Source: an uncultured bacterium
Lineage (GTDB): Bacteria; Nitrospirota; Thermodesulfovibrionia; Thermodesulfovibrionales; Thermodesulfovibrionaceae
Direction: 5' to 3'
Assembly (NCBI GenBank): GCA_937998865.1
Contig: CALLBR010000014.1
Span: 1 to 42,458, forward strand
Length of the DNA: 42,458 bases
Numbering within the stretch: position 1 is the first letter of the stretch; every line of letters begins with the position of its first letter. Shown here piece by piece: positions 1-9,218 of the stretch. Position numbers and translations under genes: made by a program. A model generated the notes under the pieces. It was not told the DNA's origin, did no database searches, and saw only the letters and a list, made by a program, of their open reading frames with translations.

Positions 1-16
1 TATGAAAATAAACAAC

Positions 17-46
17 TTGTCAAATGTTGTAGAAAAATCCTATTAT
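17..46 (+). promoter_or_regulatory. sigma-70-type promoter for the first gene, probably leaderless
   Basis: A -35 TTGTCA (17-22) and a -10 TATTAT (41-46) are separated by 18 bp. The ATG at 54 lies only 7 nt after the -10 element, where transcription would normally begin, and no Shine-Dalgarno is present. I infer a leaderless mRNA. Confidence 0.6.
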
Positions 47-53
47 TCATCTT

Positions 54-1058
54 ATGCTGAATGAAATAAACATAGCTTTTACAGCCCATAGAGTTGAATT
101 CCTTCCATCCATGATAGATTTTATGAAGAAGAATGACATTATAATCCTTGAGGAAGCTCCAAATAGTAATTTCCAGAGAATGCTAAAAGGAGAGATGTCC
201 ATTGATAGTTACATAGAGGAAGAACTCTTTGATTTCCCTCAATTCTCTTATCATTTCTATAAAAATCTCCAAGCACTCTATAAAAAAGGAAAAATAATCA
301 TTCAGATTGAACCCTATATAGAAAGACTTATAAAAATTTACAATATCTTCTCTGAAGGTAAAGAGCCTAAGGATATAGAAAAATATCCAGAATTAAGGGA
401 AGTTTATGAAGCTGAAAAGAAAGCTACGAAAGAATTAATCAATTTCTATGAAGCATCAATAAGTAAATCTTTTGATGAGATAATTGAAAGTGTAAAAAGA
501 TTTGCTAAAGCAGATGCAGATAGATTCAGGCTAAGGGACTATTTGAGAGCTGAAGAAATCATCAATAAACTTCCAAAAGAAGGAAAAATTCTCATAGAGG
601 CAGGCGCTATTCATCAGTATCTTAGGAAAATAATTTCTTTAAGGCTAAACAAACTCTATAGGGTAAAGGGAATTTTTCTTCTTCAAAACAAAATTAGAGA
701 ACTTACTGGTAAAATTTGGCTTTTCCCTCCAGGAGATATTCTCACCTTAAGGTATATTTTTAATAAAAAAGAAAACAAAGAATGGGAAAATCTTTTATCG
801 GCAAGATCCTTGATATACATTTTACTCATTGAAAAAGATGAAATGTTACCCAGTAAGACTAATAAATTTCCACATCTCATGGATGAGATAGAAGTGATAA
901 AATTTATTGGTAAACTTAGCTTTGATGACTGTAAAAATCTCTATTTTCAGTTAAGATTCCTAAATAAGGAAAAAAGGAAAAAATTCATAGCTAGGTATTT
1001 GCAGACAAAACAGCAGCAATCAATAATTTTGCCACATCAGTCAGAAGGGAAAAATTAA
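54..1058 (+). CDS. uncharacterised protein, possibly of the ChaN/TraB/EreA-like clan
   Basis: The product is a 334-residue soluble protein that I do not recognise with certainty. It has no signal peptide or membrane segment. The N-terminal part has a His near residue 12 followed by an EE(A)P motif after a hydrophobic strand. Residues around 165-200 carry closely spaced Arg residues and then an E-A-G-A-I-H stretch. That order (EE, Arg pair, GxxH) recalls the TraB/GumN/ChaN and erythromycin-esterase-like clan of possible metal- or heme-dependent hydrolases, but the similarity is weak. The C-terminus is Gln/Lys-rich and its last 68 bp overlap the convergent peptidase gene. ATG 54 is chosen because the promoter ends just before it; no upstream alternative is visible within the window. 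Function unknown. Confidence 0.7.
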   Translation: MLNEINIAFTAHRVEFLPSMIDFMKKNDIIILEEAPNSNFQRMLKGEMSIDSYIEEELFDFPQFSYHFYKNLQALYKKGKIIIQIEPYIERLIKIYNIFSEGKEPKDIEKYPELREVYEAEKKATKELINFYEASISKSFDEIIESVKRFAKADADRFRLRDYLRAEEIINKLPKEGKILIEAGAIHQYLRKIISLRLNKLYRVKGIFLLQNKIRELTGKIWLFPPGDILTLRYIFNKKENKEWENLLSARSLIYILLIEKDEMLPSKTNKFPHLMDEIEVIKFIGKLSFDDCKNLYFQLRFLNKEKRKKFIARYLQTKQQQSIILPHQSEGKN

Positions 1059-1872
1059 GCTTATCAGGTGTGTCTTGAGGAGTATGATAGTAGGGATTTC
1101 TAAACATAGCTGTATCTGTAAGCATCACTGCCTGAAATCCTGCATCCCAGAAGGGCGCATGGTCACTTAATCTGGTTTCAATGGATAGCCATCCATTCAT
1201 TGGAGCTTTATAGGTAAGAAGATTTAATGTAGGCACATAGACTTTTGCCTTTTCGAATAAATCTAAAAGCTTTTTTGATTTTCCATTTCCTACAACTCCA
1301 AGAAAATCTCCCACATCAGGTCCTTTTACAAAGGCTGGAAGCTTTTGAGAACCTTTAACCTTGGAGAAATATCCTACTGATTCAAGAATAATAGCCTTGT
1401 ATCGGTATCCTTGTTTTTTCATCTTCTTTACAAAATGTTTACTTCCAATGAGAAAATTTAGGTCAAAGGCTTGAGGTTCCTCTAAGGTAAAGGCTACTAA
1501 TTTTAAATTTTGTGCACAAGAAGTCTCTCTTAGAATTCTTGCAACCTCAAGCATAACAGCTACACCACTTGCATTATCATCTGCGCCACAGGAGTAGATG
1601 GCAGAATCATAATGGGCACCAATTAAAAGCCAGTTTTTATCTGAATCCATGCCTTTTAAAGTAGCTACAATGTTTTTATGTTTTTTGCCATAGTATTCAA
1701 ATTCATCAAACTCTACAATGTATCCGTATTCTTTAAATTTTTCCTCAATAAAGTCTCCCACCATTAACAAAGCTTCATAGTTTTCCGAACCATGCCTTGG
1801 AAAGGAAATTTTGTTAACAATGTCCATTAAATTTACCCGCATTACTCTATGTAGAAGAGTTTCAATCTCCAT
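991..1872 (-). CDS. M28-family zinc metallopeptidase (aminopeptidase Y/glutaminyl cyclase-like)
   Basis: The 293-residue product matches the M28 co-catalytic zinc exopeptidase fold. Visible ligands are H87 and D89 (AHYDS), the GADDNASG segment with D98/D99, E131-E132 (catalytic Glu plus ligand), and H263 in an HTPQDTPDKL segment that binds the second zinc. In the family these residues hold two Zn ions and remove N-terminal amino acids. No signal peptide is evident, so it is probably cytoplasmic. It is the last gene of a three-gene unit; the DUF488 gene ends 5 bp upstream. The Shine-Dalgarno AGGAG sits only 2 nt from the assigned ATG, so translation could begin at Met11 or Met16 instead. The 3' end overlaps the convergent upstream gene by 68 bp. 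Peptide substrate is unknown. Confidence 0.88.
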   Translation of the reverse strand: MEIETLLHRVMRVNLMDIVNKISFPRHGSENYEALLMVGDFIEEKFKEYGYIVEFDEFEYYGKKHKNIVATLKGMDSDKNWLLIGAHYDSAIYSCGADDNASGVAVMLEVARILRETSCAQNLKLVAFTLEEPQAFDLNFLIGSKHFVKKMKKQGYRYKAIILESVGYFSKVKGSQKLPAFVKGPDVGDFLGVVGNGKSKKLLDLFEKAKVYVPTLNLLTYKAPMNGWLSIETRLSDHAPFWDAGFQAVMLTDTAMFRNPYYHTPQDTPDKLNFSLLTDVAKLLIAAVLSANT

Positions 1873-1877
1873 AACTC

Positions 1878-2342
1878 CTAAAAATTAAGTGTCTTTTGTT
1901 GGGAATTTTGTATTTTATGTTCATATGTTTTATCTTTTTCAATAATATGGATAACCCTCCACCCTCTTTGAGCAAGAGCCTCTGCTATGAATCTTCTATG
2001 ACATTTTAAAAAAATCTTCTCTGCACAGAAGAAAAGTGATAAACTTTTTGTAGCAATCTCCTCAAGCATATCAATGCCTTTTTTAAAAAACTCTTTATTC
2101 ATATGGTCTTCATAGCCGCCCTTTCTAAATCCGCCTAATTCTTTGCCAAGATATATATAGTCAAATCCCTTTTTTGGAAGAGAGATTTCTAGGTTTTCTC
2201 TATTAAAATGAGGGAATCTTTTTGAATTTGGGAAACTTCTTACATCAAGGAGATTTTTTATCTTGAATATTCTCAAAATTTCTAAGAATTCTTCAAGCGA
2301 GCGAGTGCTTGTTCCAATTGTATAGATTAGCTTTTCAGACAA
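1878..2342 (-). CDS. DUF488 family protein
   Basis: The 154-residue protein begins with a TIGTSTRS-type strand and loop, followed by LLDVRSFPNSKRFPHF. This is the DVR(xxP) signature of the DUF488 family. A later FFCAEKIFLKCHRRFIAEAL segment resembles the family's C-x(8)-CHR motif. Biochemical role is not established; members often sit near DNA repair or redox genes. The start is a TTG at 2342, overlapping the nitroreductase stop by 8 nt, because the conserved first strand begins only a few residues later. Translational coupling with the nitroreductase is likely. Confidence 0.85.
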   Translation of the reverse strand: MSEKLIYTIGTSTRSLEEFLEILRIFKIKNLLDVRSFPNSKRFPHFNRENLEISLPKKGFDYIYLGKELGGFRKGGYEDHMNKEFFKKGIDMLEEIATKSLSLFFCAEKIFLKCHRRFIAEALAQRGWRVIHIIEKDKTYEHKIQNSQQKTLNF

Positions 2343-2841
2343 CCCTAATTATGGCTTCATTAAGAGATTTTACTTTTTTAGGGAGAGGGGTTTCGTCAGG
2401 ATAGCCTATAGCAATGCAGGCTACTATTCTCAGATGTTCTGGAATCAGAAGAATTTCTCTTACATAATTTTCTCTTTCTTTGTTTTGGGGATGATAAATA
2501 GCACCCCAACATGCACCTAACCCGAGACTATGAGCTTCTAATAAAAGCAACATAATAGCGCATCCTAAATCTTCAAGCCAGTGATTGCTTTTCTTTTCAT
2601 CAGCAAGTGCTACTACAACATAGGGTGCACCTTCAAGAAACTTAGTAAAAGGTTGAGCTTTGCTTAGTTTTTGAATAACCTCTTTATTCTTCACAAGAAT
2701 AAATGACCAGGGCTGAGAGTTTCTTGCAGAAGGAGCGTATAAAGCTGCTTCAATACATTTATTTATAAGTTCTACGGAAGGTACTTCTTTTTTATACTTT
2801 CTTATACTTCTGCGCGTTTTTATTGTACTTAACAAATCCAT
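2335..2841 (-). CDS. nitroreductase-family FMN oxidoreductase
   Basis: At 168 residues this is a small single-domain nitroreductase. The N-terminal TRRSIRKYKKEVP motif (around residues 9-21) contacts the FMN phosphate. SARNSQPWSFILVKN (around 38-52) is the classical FMN pocket. ACWGAIYHP and IAIGYPDE near the C-terminus complete the flavin site. The family reduces nitroaromatics, quinones or flavins with NAD(P)H; the physiological substrate cannot be told from sequence. It is the first gene of a minus-strand unit with the DUF488 and peptidase genes. Its extended -10 promoter ends 5 nt before the ATG with no Shine-Dalgarno, suggesting a leaderless transcript. Confidence 0.92.
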   Translation of the reverse strand: MDLLSTIKTRRSIRKYKKEVPSVELINKCIEAALYAPSARNSQPWSFILVKNKEVIQKLSKAQPFTKFLEGAPYVVVALADEKKSNHWLEDLGCAIMLLLLEAHSLGLGACWGAIYHPQNKERENYVREILLIPEHLRIVACIAIGYPDETPLPKKVKSLNEAIIRVV

Positions 2842-2846
2842 AAAAT

Positions 2847-2855
2847 ATTATATCA
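2847..2855 (-). promoter_or_regulatory. extended -10 promoter of the nitroreductase unit
   Basis: On the minus strand this reads TGATATAAT, an exact extended -10 (TGn-TATAAT). It ends 5 nt before the ATG at 2841. The sequence 17 bp upstream is a poor -35, as expected for extended -10 promoters. No ribosome binding site fits in the leader. Confidence 0.6.
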
Positions 2856-2949
2856 TAACTAAATTATCAAAAGTTTAGGTTTTAAGATAGACAATCTCTG
2901 AGTATTATTAGTAAAGATGCTTAACTAAGGACTGTATCGCTGCAGTGAC

Positions 2950-2963
2950 ATTTTCATGAAAAT
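2950..2963. promoter_or_regulatory. 14-bp perfect palindrome upstream of clpS, possible operator
   Basis: ATTTTCATGAAAAT is self-complementary. It lies 12 bp upstream of the clpS -35 element, in the gap between the divergent nitroreductase and clpS promoters. This placement fits an activator or repressor site, but no regulator is identified and AT-rich DNA yields such palindromes by chance. Confidence 0.3.
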
Positions 2964-2975
2964 TGGAAGGCATAC

Positions 2976-3005
2976 TTGTCTCATAATTTTGTACTTTATT
3001 AATAT
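2976..3005 (+). promoter_or_regulatory. promoter of the clpS-clpA-aat operon
   Basis: A -35 TTGTCT (2976-2981) and a -10 TAATAT (3000-3005) are spaced 18 bp apart. Overlapping alternatives (TATTAA at 2997, TATAAA at 3003) exist in the same AT-rich stretch. All would place the transcription start within a few nt of the ATG at 3012, and no Shine-Dalgarno is visible. Confidence 0.5.
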
Positions 3006-3011
3006 AAAATT

Positions 3012-3314
3012 ATGGATGAAAAAATTCATGTTGAAGAAAAACAGGAAATAGACACTCATCTCCCCCAATTATACAGAGTATATTTGCTTAATGACGATTA
3101 CACCACCATGGATTTTGTCGTTCATATTTTAATGACCATCTTTGATAAACCAAAACCTGAGGCAACAGCTATTATGCTTCATGTGCACCGTCATGGTAAA
3201 GGTCTTGCAGGTATTTATCCTAAAGAAATTGCTGAAACTAAGGTTCATGAAGTTCATACACTTGCAAGAATCCATGGTTTCCCTTTAAAATGCATTATAG
3301 AGAGAGATGATTGA
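3012..3314 (+). CDS. clpS: ATP-dependent Clp protease adaptor ClpS
   Basis: The 100-residue ClpS binds N-degron substrates (N-terminal Leu, Phe, Tyr, Trp in characterised homologues) and docks them on the ClpA N-domain. The degron pocket is recognisable: LLNDDYTTMDFV (N27, D28, D29) and IMLHVHRHGKG (H59 in the position of the conserved pocket His). A flexible acidic N-terminal tail of about 18 residues precedes the core, as in the family. It overlaps clpA by 8 nt, and aat follows, so the adaptor, the unfoldase and the enzyme that creates Leu/Phe N-degrons are co-transcribed. Start is the ATG just after the promoter. Confidence 0.97.
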   Translation: MDEKIHVEEKQEIDTHLPQLYRVYLLNDDYTTMDFVVHILMTIFDKPKPEATAIMLHVHRHGKGLAGIYPKEIAETKVHEVHTLARIHGFPLKCIIERDD

Positions 3315-5532
3315 TAAAGACTTACAAATAATAATCACAGCAACTGTGGAAGATGCCATAGAGCGTGGACATCAATATCTAACTGTAGAACATCTCCTTT
3401 ACGCTATTCTTCACGATGAATATGGTACGGAAATTATAAGAAATTGCGGTGGTAATCCAGAAAAAATAAAGGCAAGCATTGAAACTTTTTTGGATCAAAA
3501 CATTCCCAAGAAAAAAGGAAAAGGCCAAGTTCAACCTACTGTTGCTTTTCAAAGAGTAATGGAAAGAACTTTAAATCATATAAAATCTGCTGAAAAAAAA
3601 CAAGCTGATGCAGGAGATTTTCTCGCAGCTATTTTCCTTGAAGAAGAAACTTATGGAGTAAGTCTCCTAAAGTCTTATGGCATAACAAGAATAGATATTT
3701 TAAACTATATTTCTCATGGTATACCAAAAACATCTAATGAAGAATCAAACATAAATGAGAAAGAAGATAGAAAAATTGACCCCTTAAGAAGCTTCACTTC
3801 TGAACTAACAGAAAAGGCAAAAAGAGGAGAAATAGATCCTATTGTAGGAAGAGAAATTGAATTACAAAGAGTTATTCAGGTTCTCACAAGAAGGAGAAAA
3901 AATAATGTTATTCTTGTGGGAGAACCAGGAGTGGGTAAAACAGCAATAGTTGAAGGTTTAGCCTTAAAAATTGCTAATGGTGAGGTTCCCACCCATTTGA
4001 AAAACTCAAAAATATATGCCCTTGATATGGGTTCTCTTCTTGCTGGAACAAAATACAGAGGAGATTTTGAGTCTAGAATGAAACAATTAATAAATGCTCT
4101 TTACAAGGTTAAAGATTGTATCCTCTTTATAGATGAAATTCATACAATTGTAGGTGCAGGATCAGCAAGTGGAAGTACTGTTGATGCGTCAAATCTCTTA
4201 AAACCTGTTTTAATTGAAGGGAAAATTAGAACAATAGGAGCAACCACTTATGAGGAATACAGAAACTATTTTGAAAAAGATAGAGCTCTTTCAAGAAGAT
4301 TTCAAAAAATAGATGTAGTGGAACCAACAGAAGAGGAAACTTACGAAATTCTTAAAGGGCTAAAAAATTACTATGAAACTCACCATGGAGTTACTTACAC
4401 TGAAGAATCTTTAAAGAAAGCTGTTCAACTCTCTGCAAGATACATAAACGAAAGATTTTTACCAGATAAAGCAATTGACCTTATTGATGAAGCCGGAGCC
4501 TTAGTAAGGCTTTACAGTAAGGATAAAATCGTTGATGAAAAAGCAATTGAAGAGACTATTTCTAAAATAGCTCGCATTCCAACCCAAAGAATAACATCTG
4601 ATGAAATTGATAAACTAAAAAACCTTGAAGATGAGTTAAAATCACAAATTTTCGGTCAAGATGAAGCTATCCATAATTTGGTGAAAGTTATAAAACTATC
4701 AAAAGCTGGTCTAAGAGATACCCAAAAACCAATAGGTAGTTTCCTCTTTACAGGTCCTACAGGGGTGGGGAAAACAGAATTAGCAAAGCAACTGGCAAAC
4801 ATTTTAGGGGTAACATTCTTAAGATATGATATGAGTGAATATATGGAAAAACATGCTGTTGCTAAACTTATAGGTGCACCACCAGGATACATTGGATTTG
4901 AACAAGGAGGACTGCTTACAGAACAAATAAGAAAAACTCCTCATTGTGTGCTCCTCCTTGATGAAGTAGAAAAAGCCCATGAAGAAATATTCAATATTCT
5001 TCTTCAAGTTATGGACTACGGTACTCTTACAGATAACACAGGAAGAAAGGCTGATTTCAGAAATGTAATATTAATCATGACTTCTAACATAGGCGCAAGA
5101 GAAATGGAAAAACCACTAATAGGATTCGGCGATAGAAGTTCTGATCAAAGTGGCAAAAGTAAAGAAGCAATTGAAAGACTATTTAGTCCTGAATTTAGAA
5201 ATCGCTTAGATGCTATAATTAACTTTAATCCTCTACCTGAAAACATAATTGTTAAAATTGTAGAAAAGTTCATTAGAGAGATCAATGAACAATTGAGGCA
5301 CAAAGAAATATTTATTTCCCTTACTGAAAAGGCAAAAAAATGGCTTGCAAAGAAGGGATTTGATCCAAAGTTCGGAGCAAGACCCTTGCAAAGACTAATT
5401 CAAAAGGAAATAAAAGGCCCACTTGTGGAAGAAATACTCTTTGGAAAGCTTAAAAATGGAGGAACAGTTACTTTTGATATCGTTAAAGATACCCTTCATT
5501 ACAAAATAAATGACTCTATTTTTACTACCTGA
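3307..5532 (+). CDS. clpA: ClpA, ATP-binding unfoldase subunit of the Clp protease
   Basis: The 741-residue Hsp100 has a Clp N-domain (about 1-140), a first AAA+ module with Walker A GEPGVGKT (205-212) and Walker B around 271-277, and a second AAA+ module with Walker A GPTGVGKT (483-490) and LLLDEVEKA (about 549-557). It lacks the long coiled-coil M domain of ClpB, which supports ClpA. An IGF tripeptide (605-607, in PLIGFGDR) is the loop that docks on ClpP. It unfolds substrates delivered by ClpS and threads them into ClpP; clpP is not in this window. The ATG overlaps the end of clpS, and its own 3' end overlaps aat by 23 nt, implying coupled translation. Confidence 0.97.
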   Translation: MIDKDLQIIITATVEDAIERGHQYLTVEHLLYAILHDEYGTEIIRNCGGNPEKIKASIETFLDQNIPKKKGKGQVQPTVAFQRVMERTLNHIKSAEKKQADAGDFLAAIFLEEETYGVSLLKSYGITRIDILNYISHGIPKTSNEESNINEKEDRKIDPLRSFTSELTEKAKRGEIDPIVGREIELQRVIQVLTRRRKNNVILVGEPGVGKTAIVEGLALKIANGEVPTHLKNSKIYALDMGSLLAGTKYRGDFESRMKQLINALYKVKDCILFIDEIHTIVGAGSASGSTVDASNLLKPVLIEGKIRTIGATTYEEYRNYFEKDRALSRRFQKIDVVEPTEEETYEILKGLKNYYETHHGVTYTEESLKKAVQLSARYINERFLPDKAIDLIDEAGALVRLYSKDKIVDEKAIEETISKIARIPTQRITSDEIDKLKNLEDELKSQIFGQDEAIHNLVKVIKLSKAGLRDTQKPIGSFLFTGPTGVGKTELAKQLANILGVTFLRYDMSEYMEKHAVAKLIGAPPGYIGFEQGGLLTEQIRKTPHCVLLLDEVEKAHEEIFNILLQVMDYGTLTDNTGRKADFRNVILIMTSNIGAREMEKPLIGFGDRSSDQSGKSKEAIERLFSPEFRNRLDAIINFNPLPENIIVKIVEKFIREINEQLRHKEIFISLTEKAKKWLAKKGFDPKFGARPLQRLIQKEIKGPLVEEILFGKLKNGGTVTFDIVKDTLHYKINDSIFTT

Positions 5533-6250
5533 GGAACCTCTTTTCCCTGATCCAGAGTTAGCAGAACCTGATGGATTATTAGCAATTGGAGGAGACCTAT
5601 CATCTGAAAGACTTATTAATGCCTACAAATTAGGAATTTTCCCTTGGTATGAGCATGATCCTATCATGTGGTGGTCACCACCTCTAAGACCTATCATTTT
5701 CCCCCGCCTTTTCAGACTATCAAAGAGTCTTTATGAAATATTAAAAAAAAGAGTATTTACAGTAAGTTTTGATAAAAATTTTCCTGCTGTTATTGAAGGA
5801 TGTGCCACTGTGAAAAGAAAAAATTCTCATGGCACCTGGATTACTAAGGAGATGAAAAAGGCATATATTAAATTACATAATCTAAACTATGCCCATTCAG
5901 TAGAAGTGTGGGTTGGGGAATCCCTTGCCGGAGGGCTCTATGGAGTGACAATTGGAAAAGCCTTCTTTGGCGAGTCCATGTTTTCGCTTACGAGTAATGC
6001 CTCCAAAATTGCCCTTGCTTGCCTTGTGGAATTTCTTATTAAAGAGGACTTTTATTTCATTGATTGTCAAATTACTAATGAACACTTAATAAGAATGGGA
6101 GCAATAGAAATTCCTAGACAAGTATTTTTAAAAATCCTTCATGAAGCCACTGAGAAAAATTTTATAATAAAAAAATGGACTTCTCACATAATTGATACAA
6201 GGGAAACAGCTAATTTTCTTAAAGATAAACTAATCAAAAGGAGAAAATGA
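5510..6250 (+). CDS. aat: leucyl/phenylalanyl-tRNA-protein transferase
   Basis: The 246-residue enzyme transfers Leu or Phe from aminoacyl-tRNA to proteins with N-terminal Arg or Lys, making them ClpS substrates. Family hallmarks are FPDPELAEPDGLLAIGGDLS near the N-terminus, LGIFPWYEHDPIMWWSPPLR (about 42-61), SHGTWITKEM, the GLYGVTIGKAFFGESMFS catalytic segment (about 143-160) and FIDCQITNEHLIRMGA. Its start lies inside the end of clpA with no separate Shine-Dalgarno. Physical linkage to clpS and clpA gives a complete N-degron write-and-read cassette. Confidence 0.97.
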   Translation: MTLFLLPEEPLFPDPELAEPDGLLAIGGDLSSERLINAYKLGIFPWYEHDPIMWWSPPLRPIIFPRLFRLSKSLYEILKKRVFTVSFDKNFPAVIEGCATVKRKNSHGTWITKEMKKAYIKLHNLNYAHSVEVWVGESLAGGLYGVTIGKAFFGESMFSLTSNASKIALACLVEFLIKEDFYFIDCQITNEHLIRMGAIEIPRQVFLKILHEATEKNFIIKKWTSHIIDTRETANFLKDKLIKRRK

Positions 6251-6253
6251 TTC

Positions 6254-6928
6254 ATGAAGCTTTTGCTTTTTGACATTGATGGAACTCTTATCAGTGCAGG
6301 TGGTGCAGGTAGTAGGTCTTTAACAAAAGCCTTTGAAAAATTATTAGGTATTAAAGATGCCTTTAATAACTTTGAAATGGCTGGTAAGACTGACATTCAA
6401 ATAATAAAAGAAGGTCTTTTGAAATGGAACATTGAAGCTAAAAGTGATTTAATTTATGCCATAATAGAAGAATATCTAAGTCTTCTAAAAATTGAAATTC
6501 AGAATAACTCAAAGCATATTAAACCCGGAGTATTAGACTTTATTCATTTCAATATTTCTCAATTAGGTTATCCGATGGGACTTCTTACAGGAAATCTTGA
6601 GAAAGGAGCTAGAATTAAACTCGAACCTTTTAACTTAAATCCTCTTTTTCCTATAGGTGCTTATGGTAGTGATCACGAAAATAGGAATTATTTATTACCA
6701 ATAGCAGTAGAGAGATTTCAAAAAACCTACAGAAGAAAAATTAATTTTCATCAATGCATTATCATAGGTGATACTCCCAGGGATGTAGAATGCGCAAAGA
6801 TTTATGGAGCAAAGGCAGTTGCTGTTGCTACAGGTCCTTACAGTGAAACTGAACTTTTGAAAACTAAAGCTGATGTAGTTGTAAAAGATTTATCTCATAT
6901 TGATAGGATTTTACCAATTTTATCTTAG
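6254..6928 (+). CDS. HAD-superfamily hydrolase (phosphoglycolate phosphatase-like)
   Basis: The 224-residue product has the HAD core: motif I LLFDIDGTLI (nucleophile Asp about residue 7, general acid Asp about 9), motif II LLTGN, and motif III/IV IIIGDTPRDVECA. An alpha-helical cap lies between motifs I and II, as in subfamily I phosphatases such as Gph. The exact phosphate ester cannot be assigned. The ATG is 3 bp after the aat stop. An AAGGAG-like Shine-Dalgarno lies inside the aat end with slightly long spacing, so it is likely part of the clpS operon. Confidence 0.85.
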   Translation: MKLLLFDIDGTLISAGGAGSRSLTKAFEKLLGIKDAFNNFEMAGKTDIQIIKEGLLKWNIEAKSDLIYAIIEEYLSLLKIEIQNNSKHIKPGVLDFIHFNISQLGYPMGLLTGNLEKGARIKLEPFNLNPLFPIGAYGSDHENRNYLLPIAVERFQKTYRRKINFHQCIIIGDTPRDVECAKIYGAKAVAVATGPYSETELLKTKADVVVKDLSHIDRILPILS

Positions 6929-6944
6929 ATAGAAATTTATCAGC

Positions 6945-7307
6945 ATGGCAAAATTTCCTGTAACTGATAAAAAAGAAAAAGAGCTTTTTGCCCAGATGGA
7001 ACAATTAGGTATCAAAGAGAGTGATATTGAAGAGAAATTTATTAAATGCTCCTCTGCAGGAGGGCAGAAGGTTAATAAAACCTCTACTGGAGTTTATTTA
7101 AAACATATTCCCACTGGCATTGAGGTTAAATTTACAAGGGAGCGCTCACAAGGCCTAAATAGATTTTTTGCAAGAAGAGTTTTAATAGAAAAAATTAAAG
7201 AAAACTTGGGATTGTCAACAGAGAATGAAAAAGAAATAGATAGAATTAGAAAAAAGAAAAGAAGAAGTAAAAAGAAAATCATTAAAAGGAGAGAGGAAGA
7301 GCAATAA
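6945..7307 (+). CDS. class I release-factor-domain protein, probable ribosome-rescue peptidyl-tRNA hydrolase
   Basis: The 120-residue protein consists of the catalytic GGQ domain of class I release factors plus a basic tail. GGQ lies at 39-41 in the context CSSAGGQKVNKTSTGVYLKH, followed by RSQGLNRFFARRVLIEKI. It has no codon-recognition domain. The final roughly 20 residues are almost entirely Lys/Arg/Glu (KKKRRSKKK type). By analogy with ArfB/YaeJ and the mitochondrial MTRFR (C12orf65) group, such proteins release peptides from stalled ribosomes or peeled-off large subunits, with the basic tail contacting rRNA. An Ala replaces the Pro often found before GGQ. Last gene of the operon; the stop codon lies in the loop of the terminator hairpin. 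Confidence 0.88.
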   Translation: MAKFPVTDKKEKELFAQMEQLGIKESDIEEKFIKCSSAGGQKVNKTSTGVYLKHIPTGIEVKFTRERSQGLNRFFARRVLIEKIKENLGLSTENEKEIDRIRKKKRRSKKKIIKRREEEQ

Positions 7308-7325
7308 ACTCTTCCTCTTTCTTTT
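7292..7325. terminator. intrinsic terminator between convergent operons
   Basis: A perfect 10-bp stem (AGAGGAAGAG 7292-7301, CTCTTCCTCT 7309-7318) with a 7-nt loop is followed by a T-rich run on the plus strand. It ends the clpS operon, and the loop contains the TAA of the release-factor-like gene. Read from the minus strand, the same hairpin follows atpC and is succeeded by a short T-containing stretch, so it probably works in both directions. Confidence 0.85.
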
Positions 7326-7751
7326 TTATTTAGGAATAAGCTTAGTGGCTAGCTGAATTCTAATAGTAGCTCTCTCTAAAGCAGCCTGTGCCCTTGCATG
7401 ATCAATATCCGTCTCTCCAGCTTGAGCCCTACGAAGTCTCTCCTCTGCTCTTGCTAATGCAGCTTTTGCTCTTTCTATGTCTATCTCTTCAACTCTTTCA
7501 GCAGAACCAACTAACACCAATACTCTGTCATTTAATACCTCACAATATCCTCTGTTTATAAAGAGATAGTGCATCTGACCATCTTTTTTGTAAGAGATTG
7601 AGCCAATTCTTAGAGCTGTCATAAAGGCACAGTGACCAGGCAATACTCCAAAATCACCTTCTGCGCCTGTAGTATATACTTCATCAACTTCCTCGTTTAT
7701 TAACTCTCCGTAAGGTGTTATTACCTCTAACTTTAACTTATTATCCATCAC
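7326..7751 (-). CDS. atpC: ATP synthase epsilon subunit
   Basis: The 141-residue epsilon subunit is part of the F1 central stalk, coupling gamma rotation to the c-ring and acting as an inhibitor of hydrolysis. The N-terminal beta-sandwich begins LEVITPYGELINEEVDEVYT and contains the typical GDFGVLPGH motif. The C-terminal helical hairpin is present (Ala/Arg/Glu-rich, about 90-135). The length is normal for a full two-domain epsilon. It is the last gene of the ATP synthase operon, 12 bp after atpD, with a Shine-Dalgarno (GGAGTGA) before the ATG. The bidirectional terminator follows directly. Confidence 0.97.
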   Translation of the reverse strand: MMDNKLKLEVITPYGELINEEVDEVYTTGAEGDFGVLPGHCAFMTALRIGSISYKKDGQMHYLFINRGYCEVLNDRVLVLVGSAERVEEIDIERAKAALARAEERLRRAQAGETDIDHARAQAALERATIRIQLATKLIPK

Positions 7752-7763
7752 TCACTCCTTTAA

Positions 7764-9188
<1,425 letters not shown>

Positions 9189-9218
9189 TTAAAACCTCCT
9201 TTATTCATTTTTAAAATT

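Noticed and set aside
2925-2950. Possible copy of the TCGCAATGAC repeat (ATCGCTGCAGTGACA) upstream of clpS
   Set aside because: Too diverged from the other copies to separate from chance in a short intergenic gap.
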